From Thelephora terrestris (lineage: Eukaryota > Basidiomycota > Agaricomycetes > Thelephorales > Thelephoraceae), in the NCBI GenBank assembly GCA_015956445.1, contig WIUZ02000003.1, positions 620,001 to 684,000 of the forward strand: a DNA stretch of 64,000 nt, given 5' to 3'. Positions 1 to 11,110 of the stretch are shown here, piece by piece. Positions within the stretch are counted from its first letter, which is position 1, and the number at the start of each line of letters is the position of its first letter. The position numbers and the translations under genes are program-made. The notes under the pieces are model-generated. The model made no database searches. It was not told the DNA's origin and saw nothing but the letters and a program-made list of their open reading frames with translations.

Positions 1-295
1 GACATATAAACAAAGGTTTTTTGTGGGACTTAGATCAGAATCTTCGATAGCCGCCTTCCGCCACCTCTTCCATTGCCTCCCGCGTTGCCTTCCACATTGC
101 CTCCCGCCGTCTCGCTCACCAACTTCGTTTGCTCGCTGCCCTCGTATCTTGTCGCACAACACCTGTGTGGTGCAGCGCCACTCTCATCAAGCATGCATGA
201 AGACATAGGCCAAGCAGTGGGGTTGTCTGTTTGCTGGTCGTTGTCGTTGCTCGTTGCATCGGGCGATCTCAACAACAGTTTTGGTATGTGCCGCC
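1..295 (+). repeat. Left terminal inverted repeat (visible part)
   Basis: This matches 3,215-3,510 in inverted orientation with scattered mismatches, including the GACATATAAACAAAGG motif at position 1 and its mirror at 3,495-3,510. Similarity fades after about 295. Confidence 0.85.
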
Positions 296-446
296 CAATC
301 CCTGAGACATGGTCTAACCATGTTGGGACCTCATTGCTATGCTCTCAGATTTCAAGATTTCGTTCTCCAAGCTCCCCACTACTTCTCCAGATCTCATCAT
401 ACTCACACCTGCTTTTCTCTCGCCTTGCTCGCCCGCACCACCACAT

Positions 447-1574
447 ATGGGGAACCGATACTTCATTTCAGACCTCACCAAGCAACACATCTTCACCCAT
501 GCTACACACCACCGACAAAAAACTGTTGCTAGTGCATTTGGGGTTTCCACCAAAACAGTAAAACGAGTCGTTAAGAATGTCCACAATCACGGTACGGTAT
601 CTTGCCAGCCGTTGACGGTAGGCCGGCGAAGAGAGCTATTGTGGGATGACATTACTGTATTACATCTATTGTACTCAATATCTCGTGGCTGACAGTGTCG
701 TAGTATCTCATTGCGCTCATCAAGCACACACCAGACATGCACCTCAGTGAACTTCGACATATGCTCGAGGTGATGTGTGGTGTGTCGGTTCACAAGTCTA
801 CTGTTTGCCGGTCATTGCATCGCGCGGGATATTCACTGAAGAAGGCTTCAATCTCTGCTCTGGAACAGAATGAAGATATACGCTGCGAGTACCTTCTCAC
901 AGTCGGTCTACAGTTCTCTGTGGAACAATTGGTCTTTGTGGACGAGTCCGCCTGTAACCGAATCACCACCCGACGACGATGTGCATGGGCACCAATCGGT
1001 AACCGTGCGAGGAGACACGACTACTTCGTTCGTGGAAAACAGTAGGTTTGCTCACATACAAACTCGATGTCTCACTCATTTGTTTTGTTTTAAGTTACTC
1101 TATACTGCCGGCAATGTCACTCGATGGGATTTTGCATCTTGCAATCCAAGACCAGCCCTACACCGCCATTCAATTCAATAGCTTCATCGACGCGCTCCTT
1201 GATGGCATGAATCCCTTTCCGCAGCCGAACTCGGTGATCGTGATGGATAACGCATCCATCCACAAGTCAGTAGAACTTCAGGAAATGGTTGAAGCACGGT
1301 TTGTTTAGCTATCTCCAACAATTGTACACATGGCTGATAGTTGAACAGCGGAATGCGACTCTTGTATCTCTCACCTTACTCACCGGACTTCAACCCCATC
1401 AAAGAAGCATTTTCTTGCATCAAGGCATGGATTCGTTCGCACCGGGATGAAGTACTAGTTGAAATGGATGGAGATGATGCATCACGGCCCTATGAGATCC
1501 TTTGGGAGGTGGTATTTACCTCGGTCACTGTAGATAAAGTTCAAGGCTGGTATCGTGACTGTGGGTATCTTTAG
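447..1574 (+). CDS. Tc1/mariner (DDE_3-type) transposase, four exons
   Basis: The enzyme would cut and rejoin the ends of its own element at TA sites. The exons that fit are 447-656, 704-1041, 1095-1298 and 1349-1574. The three introns are 47-53 nt with GT..AG borders and keep the frame, giving 325 residues, normal for Tc1. The first ~70 residues form a helix-turn-helix region, with AFGVSTKTVKRVVK visible. Catalytic motifs are VFVDES (first Asp), VMDNASIHKS (second Asp) and SPYSPDFNPIKEAFS. The second Asp is followed by 34 residues and then Lys rather than Glu. In relatives this motif reads NPIE, so the canonical DD34E glutamate appears replaced, with Glu one position later (codons aaa gaa). 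The frame is otherwise whole. The start at 447 gives the usual N-terminus for the family; an upstream in-frame ATG at 339 is less likely. The protein may be inactive. Confidence 0.85.
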
Positions 1575-1633
1575 GACATGTATGAGCGCCGAGAATGTTC
1601 GTAATTTATGATTGCATAATGAACCATGTGCCT

Positions 1634-1723
1634 AAACCATGCGTGCTCAAACCACACACACCCAAACCACCGGCGCTCAAACCGCCCACACCCAAACCAC
1701 CCGTGCTCAGGCTGCCCGTGTCC
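1634..1723 (+). repeat. Three-unit 30-bp tandem repeat
   Basis: Three imperfect 30-bp units each begin AAACCA and contain GCTCA (1,634-1,663, 1,664-1,693, 1,694-1,723). They lie between the convergent ends of the transposase and the second gene. Confidence 0.75.
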
Positions 1724-2067
1724 GTTATCTCACAGCTTGTAACAATCATAGAATGAACAGAGTTTGTATTTCAAGGCCACAAGATACAAGCTTTTGGTAA
1801 ATATGTGATACAAGTGCTCAAAATTTCCAGTCAGAGTGTCGAAATTTTGCCTTGAGCGCGGCGGGAGAGGGTGTTGTCTGCTCAGCATCAGAAACCTCCT
1901 TGTGGATTGTTTCAGCCACTCTGGAAGATGTCGCTCCAATGTTGAGGTGATCTGGGAGGTGGATGTGGATTTCGGGGAGGGAGGGAGCCTTTTTTTCCTT
2001 TTGAACTCGTGTCCGGAGATGATCAAATGCTGAGGTTGAGGGGAACCGATCAAGTGTAGCGGTGCCA

Positions 2068-3093
2068 CTAGCCTAGAACATCCGGGTCAGCAATAGTAAT
2101 GTTAATTGACATATCACAGACAATCATTTTTGCCCAGAGTGTAACTTGAAATACCGTCATCGTCTTGTGTATCCCACCTGGTGCTACCCAGCACCATGGA
2201 CGATGGTTTTCTTGACACTTCCTCAACTTTTCCGAGAGTAGCCGAAACTTGGTGGTTTGCTCAGTAGTAGCGGACGACTTAGTTGCCTTAACGGTCTTCT
2301 TCTGCCGAGCTGCCGACTGTCGTTTGGCTGCCTATAAATGAATCAGAAAAGGGTACCATATGTGGAGGAAGCGTAGTGGAGGATACCAGATTGTGGATTT
2401 CAAGAACCACGGCATGAGTACAGGCACGTGTGATCCGAGACTTCACCTTTTTGAGCATTGTGTCGAACGCAGTAGAATTGTTGGATGGGAGTCGAATAAT
2501 GGACTTTTTTGGATCTGAATCAAATTTGTATCCGAGCATCACATCATCCACGTTGGTGTCCATGCGAGCACAAATGCGATCGTAGAAATCATGGAACAGG
2601 ACATCCCATTCAAATGTGATCTCGGCTCAGCTCGGAGTGTCCTGGCGACTGAGCAGTTTTGAAGGAATGGAAACAGTAAAGCCTGTGGAGATATTATTTT
2701 TTCAATCCCATAGAAGAGGTGAGATTTCGACTCACATGGGGGAAGAGAGGTGCGGGAATCCCTCGCAGCAACTGGGGCCAGGTCAACATGCTGGCGAACA
2801 TCATAGACAGGAACTTGGCTAGCCGGGAGGAACCCTATTGTCGCCTCTGAGTGAATGCCTCCAGGAAGGCTGGGAACTACTTGTGCGTTGCTGAAGTGGG
2901 CTTGCATGGAAGGCGCGGGAGGACCAGGTGGGTGTAGAGGTGTATAGGGTGGAGGTGGTCCAAACTCGGGAATGGGCTGTCCACCATTGATATCAGGGTG
3001 AGAATCACTGATGCGAAACCAATAGGATGCATGAGGGGCCCTCTGCTGCCAGAGGAGATGATCTTCAGGAGACAAAGAAAAGTTGTTAGCCAT
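2068..3093 (-). pseudogene. Second gene carried by the Tc1/mariner element: Agaricomycete conserved hypothetical protein
   Basis: Read on the - strand, three blocks fit: 3,093-2,736, 2,682-2,387 and 2,331-2,068. Introns of 53 and 55 nt (GTGAGT..CAG and GTATCC..TAG) keep the frame over 306 codons. The N-terminal ~70 residues are charged and then proline-rich (PEFGPPPPYTPLHPPGP). The middle includes ITFEWDVLFHDFYDRICARM, and the C-terminal part has a Trp-rich stretch (RPWCWVAPGG) and VTLWAKMIV. From memory this resembles a widespread family of uncharacterised Agaricomycete proteins; no function is claimed. One in-frame TGA lies just before AEITFEW, so this copy looks recently inactivated. It sits inside the element's inverted repeats, tail to tail with the transposase. 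The proline-rich start and lack of DDE motifs argue against a second transposase. Confidence 0.65.
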
Positions 3094-3214
3094 GGGACAA
3101 GACGGGTTGAGGTCGAGAGAAAAACATCGAAAAAGCACCTTTTATACCCAAGAGAATGACAACAGCCGCAGAGATCTCATTGGTGAAATGGCGTGGGACA
3201 GATGGGCAGAGCGT

Positions 3215-3576
3215 GCAGCACAGACCAAGAGTGTTGTTGAAATCAGCGGATGCGGCGAGCGACAACGATTGCCAACAAACAGCCAACCCTACTGCTTGGC
3301 CTATGTGTTCAAACATGCTTGATGAGAGCGATGCCGCACCACACTGATGTGTTGTGCGACAAGATACGAGGGCAGCGAGCAAACAAAGTTGGTGAGCGAG
3401 ACGGCGGGAGGCAATGCGGAAGGCAACATGGGAGGCAACGGAAGAGGTGGCAGAAGGCGGCTATCAAAGATTCTGATCTAAGTCCCACGAAAAACCTTTG
3501 TTTATATGTCACGGTGCAAACAAAAAAATCCCACCCTACTTTTTCGAAAAAGGGTCTATCGATCTGCAACCCACTG
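3215..3576 (-). repeat. Right terminal inverted repeat
   Basis: This is the mirror of the window start, extended by ~66 bp to the terminal CCCACTG at 3,570-3,576. A TA dinucleotide follows at 3,577-3,578. Confidence 0.8.
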
Positions 3577-3677
3577 TAACCTCTCAGCCAAAGTGCCTTG
3601 GGTCCTGTGCCGAGTGCACAGCCCATGTGCCATCGCAGAGTATCTCCCCAAGCATGTGGGGGAAGGTGGCCAAAAAT

Positions 3678-3735
3678 AGCACCTGTAGGATTCGAACCTA
3701 CGCCCCCACAGGGTGGAAGATTTCAAGTCTACACC
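3678..3735 (-). pseudogene. tRNA-Ser(TGA)-like 3' half, 5' half missing
   Basis: On the - strand the segment shows an anticodon-arm-like CTTGAAA loop in a short stem. It then shows a class II variable-arm-like segment, the T-arm signature GGTTCGAATCC, an acceptor-like CAGGTGCT and a T5 run just downstream, as for RNA polymerase III termination. No D-arm or 5' acceptor strand precedes it. A TGCTGATC-rich MITE-like sequence ending GGTAAAATTTCTGATG sits there instead. It is a tRNA-derived remnant or repeat head rather than a working tRNA gene. Confidence 0.5.
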
Positions 3736-3741
3736 CCAAAT

Positions 3742-3950
3742 CATCAGAAATTTTACCAATCTGCTGATTGTGCTGAACTCAGCACGAATCAGCATCAATT
3801 GGTATAAATTAGCACAGATCAGCATGTTAAGCATCAACATGAAAAGCATAGAGCCCTTTTGTTCAGCATTGTCATCAAAATTTGTACTTTGTTGCTTAAC
3901 GATGCTGATCAGTGCTTAATGAAGCTCATCAGTGCTTGGCCAAGCAATGT
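3742..3950 (+). mobile_element. MITE-like sequence rich in TGCTGATC motifs
   Basis: It begins CATCAGAAATTTTACC, close to the terminal repeat of the 204-bp MITE at 46,166-46,369 (CATCGGGAAATTTAC). It is full of short inverted TGCTGA/TCAGCA motifs. The second terminus is not clear. Confidence 0.4.
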
Positions 3951-4377
3951 TCGTCATGAGGAACAATTGAGATTCTCACCAGTCCAGTTTCCCTGCAAGG
4001 TAAAAACAACATCACTTGTTTGAAATTCAAGATGAAATAAACCATATACAAGAACAAGCAACAATCACTGGCCCTGTATTTTATGTTCTTGACCAAATAC
4101 CAACCCCTGAAACTAGGCCAGGCAGTTTCCACTCACACACCTAACAGTCCTTCCACTGACTCAGGAGCCTTTGTATGCTTGTTTTCGTTTTGCCTCGACA
4201 TGGCTGTTGCTTCATGCAGCTTACATGGAGTGGACTCTTGAATTTCTTCCAGTGTCTTTCTCCAGTGAGTTTCTGTAATTTTCATCAGGCCATGGATGTA
4301 CTTATCTGTCAAAGGGCCCCTGTTTCCATACAAACATTCCCAAAGATTCATGGGCCTGGCCAGGTTTCTTGTATTCC

Positions 4378-4742
4378 TGCCAGAGACATTCTTGCTTCAG
4401 CTACAGTTGAGCAGCTCTCTAAATTTCAGGCATACCCAAAAGGCTATGAGGAAGTGCTACACTATCTCTGCCCAAACAATCTACAAGGACTAATAGATTG
4501 AACCAACCAGATTGTCCCCCAATAGATATCTGGTCTAGTCTCCTTGTGCAACACAGAAAAGAGAGGTTGGGCTTCTCTCTGATGTCTCACAGAATAGCCT
4601 CTTGCTTGGCCCCAAGGTCACCCGCAACACATTCAGGCAGAGAAGTTAACCTGCAATAGTAAGCCTGTTCTGTACAGAAGAAAATACAGTACTTTAGATG
4701 CTGTCAAAATGGTGGCAGCTTCAGCAGCAACTAAACACTTCC
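4378..4742 (-). mobile_element. Old family E LTR-end fragment
   Basis: This ~360 bp is a diverged direct copy of 4,746-5,100, the start of the family E unit. It also begins with a TGTCAGG-like end (TGCCAGAGACATTC). It is a truncated fossil next to the newer copy. Confidence 0.5.
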
Positions 4743-6699
4743 GCCTGTCAGGGCCACTCTTGCCCTAGCTACAGCTGAGCGACTCTATATAGTTCAGGTA
4801 TCTCACCAGGCAACCGATAAGGCTACGAGGATAGTGCTGGACGATCTCTGACCAAACAACCCACAAGAACTAGGAGATTGAGCTCATTAGATTGTCCTCA
4901 AAGAGGTATCCGGTTTGATTCACTGGTTCAATACAGAAAAGAAATGCGGGGCTTCTCTCTGATATTTACAGACAGCCTCTTGCTAGGCCTAGGGGTCGCT
5001 CAGGACACACTAAGGAAGAGGAGTTAATCTGCAATAATCAGTAGGAAATACAGGTCCTTATATACTGTAGCAACGGTTTCTGCTTTAGGAGTGACCAAAC
5101 GTGTCCACTAATGTGAAATTTGGTTGAGTGCCTGCTGCAAAACTATTTCAAAAGCGGACTTAGAAAAATATGAAAGGTAATGAATGTGTGGGAGTGTGGG
5201 GCAAGAGGGGGCATGACCAAGGGTAACTTCCATAAACAGAACAAAGGATGAGGCAAGGATGGCATCAAATAATGAACATTGGTCGGGATGAGGGAATGAA
5301 GTTATCACATGGGATAAAAAGGGTGTATGACAACTAAGCAGAAATGTGGTAAGTGGGCCGAATGGACAGGCCGAAATGTAAGCACAATGGGTGTGTGGGA
5401 ACAAATGAATCAGCACCAATTGAGTAGTGACTCAGCTGGTGTGTGCGCAGTCTTGTGACACAGGGACTAAATCTGACATGGCACCTTGGTTCCAGCCGTA
5501 GACTGATGATTGGCTGGCTGGGATAGGATTTAAGGTTGGGGAGTGTGGGCTTGCTTCCTCAGCAACTTTTGTCACTACCGACCTCTTCTTCACTCTCTTG
5601 CTTCACCGGCCAATCTTCATTAATACTATGTATTCTCTCGCCAACTCTGCTGCTGTGAAGGGAAACACTAGCCGTGCTGCATGGGGGCATCTTTCATTGC
5701 ATAACATACACGTGGCATATACTGATTGAAGTTCCCAGGTCCACTAACCTGGCTAGCACCACTATCACCAACAAGCTTCAGTCGGCGTCCAGGGAGGCAA
5801 ACATGTTGACTCCAGAGAGGACTCACAAGGTGTACCCACCGGAGTCCAGCACCTGCAACCCGCAGTTGACTTGCTCTGATGCGTGCAAGCCAATTGATCC
5901 ATACCCTGTCCGCCAAAAGGACTTCTTCTTCCACACACCGTATCTTCCGTTCGCCAAGATCTCCTGCAGTAACACTGCAGCCTATACTTGTCCTTGTGCT
6001 CCCCAGTACTTGGATGAGATCTATCCTGAGGAGGAGCAGATCAGGGACCAGGCCTTGGATCGTATGGATGATCAGGCTAACTTGTGGTTGCCCAACATGG
6101 TCTTTGTCAACAGATGTTGGGCTTCAACAATCATCCACGCCCAGGAGGAGGGTAATGAGTTCCTGCGGCTTTATCCTCATATCGAGTGAGGCTTGACTGA
6201 CATTGAGAAGGAAGAGTTGCCAATGGCAAATCCTGACGTTCTTAGGTCCATCCAATATGCTGCTGTGATGGGAGGGATGTTGTTCGATTACAACAACATG
6301 TTGGATAGGGAGAACCATCAGTTGCGAGGACAGATTTGGGAGATGTAGAAATCGATGGAGACCAAGCAAGGGCACTGTTGGGATCTGGAGAGGACCATCA
6401 ACCATTTTTCGAGTAGGGTGACCACTATGGAGTCTACCTTGAATGTGGTAGGACCTCTAGTCCAGTCTTATTTGTCTAGAACTAACTTGGCGTCTTGTAG
6501 GTGTTGGTCGCCCTTCATGGGAGTGGGACTCCTGAGGATCCGTCAGCCTTGGCAGATGATGAGTTCGGTCGCCAGCAGGTCCTACACATACAGGACAGTG
6601 TGCTTGTCGTGGGAAGGATAAGCATGGGCCTTACAGCCGTGTGGACAGATTGGGGAAGGGGTGGCTTGTGCCGATTGAGTCGGAGGCGAGCGGGTCCGG

Positions 6700-9600
6700 T
6701 GTCAGGAACATGGTATTTTTAAACTTTTTATAACACGCTCTTTCTTCGAACTCTTCTTACCACTTCTTATGTTTTGAATGCTTCACACTCCTTATCCTTC
6801 ATACCAATCATTCGAAACACACACACGCGCGTACTATTCCTAGCGAATCCACAACGAGCTATACAAGTGCTATCCTACGTCCTCAAAAGTCGACTCTATC
6901 TACGGCAGGCCTGAAGGTCACCAAACGTCCATCGCGGAGATCGTAGTGCTGGCCCCTCCTCGCTAGGACCTCCCCAAACATGGCGTCACCATCTTCGGCA
7001 CTCAGCTGAACGACTAGTTCAAGCCGATAGGAAGAGATACCTTCGAGCGGACCGATCAGCCTCCCAGATGTCACTGAACTCTGGAACACCTGGTCCCACA
7101 TCGCCATCACCGGGTGACTGCTCGACAGCACTATCGACGTAGTCGGCAAGCGACCCTCCGTCTCCCTTGTCGGACCCCTGGGTGGGATCCTGTCTTGCGA
7201 GTCGTAGCTGGTGGCGAAGCTGGATCTCCGACTCGACCTGTCGGTAGGAACGGTTGACCCGATAGCGGAACTCTCGTCCTCCACCTCGACCAGACTGGTC
7301 ACCATCCGACTCAACTGGTCGAGGATAGGGATTAGCCGATGGAGCCATGCGATGAGCAGGACGGCGTCGAGAGCGTTTGCAACGTTGCCCCTTAGTCACC
7401 GGACGTACCTCGGCGACCCTCGGAGCATCTTCAGCTCGGTCAACCTCCATGACCTCGTCCTCGATCTTCACCAACTGATGGATCGGCTGCAAGACGCAGC
7501 GCCCACAGTTCTCCTTGTCGGAAGCGGCCAAGGTGGAAGCCGGACCTGGAGTCGGAACTGGAACCGCGTTCTCGATCGGAGGCGTCGCATAGGACGACGG
7601 GTTAGGAGATGGGAGTACCACCTCGTCGGCGTACTCCAGCTCGAACGGAACGTCGGCGGTCCCCTGACCAACCAATTTGGGACCCTCCTTACAGTTGCAG
7701 GTTTTGTCCTGCAAGGACTCGACCTGCGCTGTCAACACGGCCACCACGTTCTCAAGCTCCTCAGTCTAGAAGAAGTGTCAGCTTCCCTCATTTCGTCTTC
7801 GAGATGAGGAAAGCTACCTTTTCATCCCTCCTGGCCAACGCTCCCTTGATGTTGTTATCCCTGACCTTCAGACCGGCGATCAACTCTTGATGGTTGGCGA
7901 CCATTGCCTCCAACGCTTCGTTCGTCCCCTGTTGGAAGGCAGCCAAGGTCTCCTTCATCTGAAGACCCTCCGCCGATAGACGAAGGACGTCTGCCTTCGC
8001 TTCCTTCACCTCACGTTCCAAATGTTCAACCTAGGCAGTTTGATTATTCGAGAGTCATACTCGAATATTCAAACGGAGAACCTACCTTGCTCTCCCCCTC
8101 CCGAACGAGCGACCACAACAATGACGTGGCGGCAGTGGCATGGCGGACGGCCCGAGGAACGGTTGCCCCGTGCTCCAAAAGGTCCTGATCGTAGATTCCC
8201 CTTTGCAGGGTGTGCCAGAGCTCCTTCTTGATCAGATGCTCCAACTCTCCGAACCTACCCCTCATTCGGAAGGCCACCTTCTCGGCAATGATCGTACGGA
8301 CCCAGAGCTCATTGTCCCAGGTCAACCCCATTAAATGAGGCATCGTCTCCCTGAGACGTTCGGCGTCCACTTCCGTAACGACCTCCAAGATCTATTGGAA
8401 ACGAGTTAGAATTAACATCAAAAGTTATTTCTAACTCCCCCCCACCTGTTCATCGGTGGTGTATGGAGTTCCAGCCGCACAGGCATAGGTCTTGCGAGCG
8501 GCGGCACGACGGTCGATGCGAGAGATGGTGGAGATACCATTGGCGACCTTGTAGGTATGGTTGTTGGGGAAGGACATGTTTTGGTAAGATGATGGGGAAG
8601 TTGCTGGTGTTGCTGATCAAGGATGGCTCCAAGAAGACGTCCTTCTTATAGCCTAGATCGGTGATCCTTCACGTGACCTACCCCGACGAACCTCATTGGT
8701 CCGGGTCACATCAACTTCCGCCCCTGTACCATCATCGTTGGCTTACTACATCAAGCTGACACCTCGGCCCGCGGGACGGCCTTGGAAGAACTTCGTTCCG
8801 GAACGCCTAGAACGCGTGCGCACTGAAAATAGGTCTCAAGACCCTGATGACCCCTTTATGACATCACGAACCCCTTTTACGACCCCTCATGACTTTACGA
8901 TTACGATCAACCCTGGACCCTGATCACACACGTGGACAGTCACATCACAGTCTCCTAACCGGAGGAAGGACTCGCCGCTATTCGGAAGCATCGCCTTAGG
9001 ATCCTTCTGGTTAGCCCAGCGCACGTGGAGTAGCCGTTAGCGTGAAACGCCGGCGAATCTGTAATCCCTCATGTCCCATGAGTCTAGGCCTGACCTCCTC
9101 ATGTTCGGACGTACGTTGAGGTTACCACTTGTCCGTGATGCTGTTACCGCCTACAGACAACAAGGGATGTTGAATGTCTCTACTCCCGAATCCAGCTGGC
9201 AGAGGCCATGTAAAGGGAGATTGACACCTAGCCCTTGGGTGAGATCCCCAGGAACGAACTTTCATGACACCTATGCCCTTATTTCTTTTAGGACTAGTGT
9301 TATCTTTACCCCTATGTTTCATGCGGACATTCCTTATCTTTTATGCAATCCTTCACACGCTAGTAAGGCCCTTTGTCTTTTATTCTCCCACGCGTCACCT
9401 TTGTTCGCTTCCCTTACTTAGCGTTCTCACACTCCTTATCTCCCTTTGTTCTGGACTTGATAAGGGTATATTAGGGTATTGACGTCATGGCCACTCCTTT
9501 AGTATAAATATCAACTGTGGCTGTATCGTAGTACCTTAGTTTTGTTACCTCAGGAAATCCTCTGCCCTTCTCAGCCCAGTTGCAGTTAAGGCCAAGTCAG

Positions 9601-9959
9601 AGTTTCTTGTTTGATCCAAGACATTTTCCCCCATCTGCTCTCCCTCCCGCTCTGCGCGTCAACTGCGCCTCGTAACTATAGACTCTCCGCAGTCATATTA
9701 GAACACCTCGAGCGTCCAGTCGATCAACTGGTGGAGTCATCAATCCTGTTGTAGGGATCAACCCTTGTTTGTTAAACCGAACGAAGTACGGTTTAGGTTG
9801 GGTTTCTCTTTAGGATTTCGACCTGACTTGCAGTGACCTCGGACAACCTACCGGAAGAATAGAGACGTGATCGTTCTCTCACAAGCTAGTTGGACTAGTG
9901 AGTACTCTGCGGAGTCGGCTCAGTGAACTGGTAGTTGTTGGGGTAGAGTGGCCCTGACA
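6700..9959 (+). mobile_element. Family A giant LTR-like unit, copy A1 (looks whole at its ends)
   Basis: It begins TGTCAGGAACATGG and ends GTGGCCCTGACA, flanked by a 5-bp target duplication TCCGG (6,695-6,699 and 9,960-9,964). It is 3,260 bp long. Near the right end a TATA box (TATAAATA, ~9,503) points right, leaving ~450 bp to the terminus, as in the U3-R-U5 layout of an LTR. A gene runs on the - strand from ~8,575 down to ~7,020 in four open blocks with short intron-like gaps and its own CTATAAG box. The third block looks like a coiled coil (~7,800-8,021); the last block is Cys/Pro-rich and then acidic. No reverse transcriptase or second LTR is attached. Confidence 0.75.
7019..8577 (-). CDS. 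Antisense gene of family A unit A1
   Basis: This is the gene embedded in A1, read right to left. Visible parts in order are a short basic N-terminal block (~8,455-8,577), a helical block rich in Trp and Leu (~8,080-8,390), a coiled-coil-like block (~7,800-8,021), and a long C-terminal block with CNCKEG and CGRC cysteine pairs, then Arg-rich and acidic segments (~7,019-7,770). The same four-block layout recurs in the other A copies. B and C have comparable helix/coiled-coil layouts. I recognise no enzyme domain. It could be a Gag-like or accessory protein; the function is unknown. Confidence 0.5.
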
Positions 9960-10479
9960 TCCGGTGGGACGTCCTACCAGTCAGTCCCAAGGACTGATGG
10001 TTCTGTGCTGTTTTCTCCTTTGCCTACTCCTGTACCACCTCCAGAGGAGCACTGGTCTATCTTGGACCCTTGGATGAGCAATCTCCAGGACATCCCGGTC
10101 TTGGAGTTGATAGCGGCGGCCAAAGAGGTGGAGGCGATGGACCACACACAGTCCAGGGCCATTCCTTAGATACCATAGTAAACCATAGTATCTTTGGAAT
10201 ATAACCAACATCATAGCCGTCATTTGGTGTGAATAGAAGGAAAAGGGTGAATGAATGGACTAGTTAATGTGAGAAAAGAGTGTCCATGAAGTGAAAAATA
10301 AACACAGTAAGGGCATAGCAGTCATGACGATGACACCACCAATCATCAAAAATAGCTGTGTGTATGCACGAAGATTTCTAACATCTAAACCTAGAGCACT
10401 ATGAAAGGTAACAAAAACTGGGCAAGAGGGGGCATGCCAAATGTCCACAGTGACTTTCTGAGGAACAGGACCACACTTG

Positions 10480-11110
10480 GTTGTTGGATCTGGATCTGGA
10501 GGAGGTGCAACAGGAGGGCTAGGGGATTAAGGAGCTGTTGTGAGAATTCAGGAGTTGATCCAGAGCATGAACCAGGGCCTCATATGGATGGTTCTTGTCA
10601 TTAGCATGTGACATGTTGAAAAAGATCACTCAAGTCATACAAGAAATTTGCTCCATTTGCAGTAATAACACAAGACAAGCATGCACGTCACATGAACAAC
10701 ACTGTGTCATCGAAAAACAATGAGCAAAATAGAAAGGATTATACACACTCTGAGAACATAAACACCTCCTCAATGTTGGATTTACTCAGCAGTCCTGACA
10801 CCCCAGGCCATCCTGAAACACCCCTTCATGCATTTCTGTCGCCACTTGACTTAACCCTTCACTCATTAAGTCAAACCATACTTCTCCTGGAGTTTCCCTA
10901 CTTCCAGCTTCAACCTCATCCTCACTTGACACACCTTGTTTGACAGATGACACTACTGTCAAGAAAGACTCATTGGGCTCTTGCAGCTCTTTTCAAAGTC
11001 TTCTCCATCTGAGGAACTGGAACTGGATGACTAAATGTGCAATTATTAAGCATGTAGAGGATTGGGTATATACGGAGGAGGGATGGATGGCTCTCTTCTT
11101 TTGACCACAA
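10480..11110 (+). mobile_element. Degenerate family D-related LTR fragment
   Basis: On the - strand around 10,780-11,000 an acidic stretch resembles the end of the family D antisense gene (~40.24-40.40 kb). At 11,050-11,075 the sequence TGTAGAGGATTGGGTATATA is shared with the family D promoter at ~41,470. It is a broken fossil with several breaks and no clear ends. Confidence 0.4.

Larger units (their letters stand above)
1..3576 (+). mobile_element. Tc1/mariner-like DNA transposon with long terminal inverted repeats and a second gene
   Basis: The first ~295 bases are repeated in inverted orientation at about 3,215-3,510. The right copy continues to 3,576, ending ..CCCACTG followed by TA, which fits CAGTGGG termini and the TA target site of Tc1/mariner elements. 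Position 1 pairs with 3,510, so about 66 bases of the left end lie before the window. The full repeat would be ~360 bp, much longer than in a classic Tc1. Inside, a spliced DDE transposase runs on the + strand and an unrelated spliced gene on the - strand, tail to tail. The left TA cannot be checked because it is outside the window. Confidence 0.85.
3647..4742 (-). repeat. Inverted-duplicate segment, copy 1 (partner at 45,478-46,798)
   Basis: This ~1.1 kb matches 45,478-46,798 in inverted orientation at high identity, including shared open frames. It contains the tRNA-Ser-like 3' half, a TGCTGATC-rich MITE-like stretch (~3,742-3,950), an unrecognised open frame of no more than 108 codons (~4,175-4,501) and an old LTR-end fragment from 4,378. 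The partner copy carries one extra 204-bp insertion. The nature of the unit is unknown. It may be an old composite of repeats spread as one piece. Confidence 0.75.
4746..10470 (-). mobile_element. Family E LTR-like unit, copy 1, with antisense gene (fossil, interrupted by A1)
   Basis: The left end is TGTCAGGGCCACTCTTGCC at 4,746, the same start as the reversed ends of families A and B. A TATA motif facing left (~5,060) gives the outward promoter seen near the right end of families A-D. A coding region runs on the + strand from ~5,630 to ~10,170, preceded by its own TTTAAG box (~5,522). It contains a Cys-rich stretch near 5,850-6,000 and a motif PPEEHWS..LDPWMS near 10,045-10,080. The region is open in several blocks and broken in a few places. 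Family A unit A1 is inserted at 6,700-9,959. The right end is not clearly visible. A diverged second copy lies on the other strand at ~15.9-20.6 kb. Confidence 0.5.

Noticed and set aside
7211-7807. + strand frames opposite the family A gene (also at 51,863-52,453 and the mirror in A5)
   Set aside because: They are shadows of the antisense gene. They lack intron support and shift between copies, while the opposite strand keeps its blocks.
6700-9959. Family A units as ordinary terminal-inverted-repeat DNA transposons
   Set aside because: The shared inverted ends are only ~7 bp, the duplication is 5 bp, no transposase is seen, and the outward TATA near one end fits an LTR better. It was not fully excluded.
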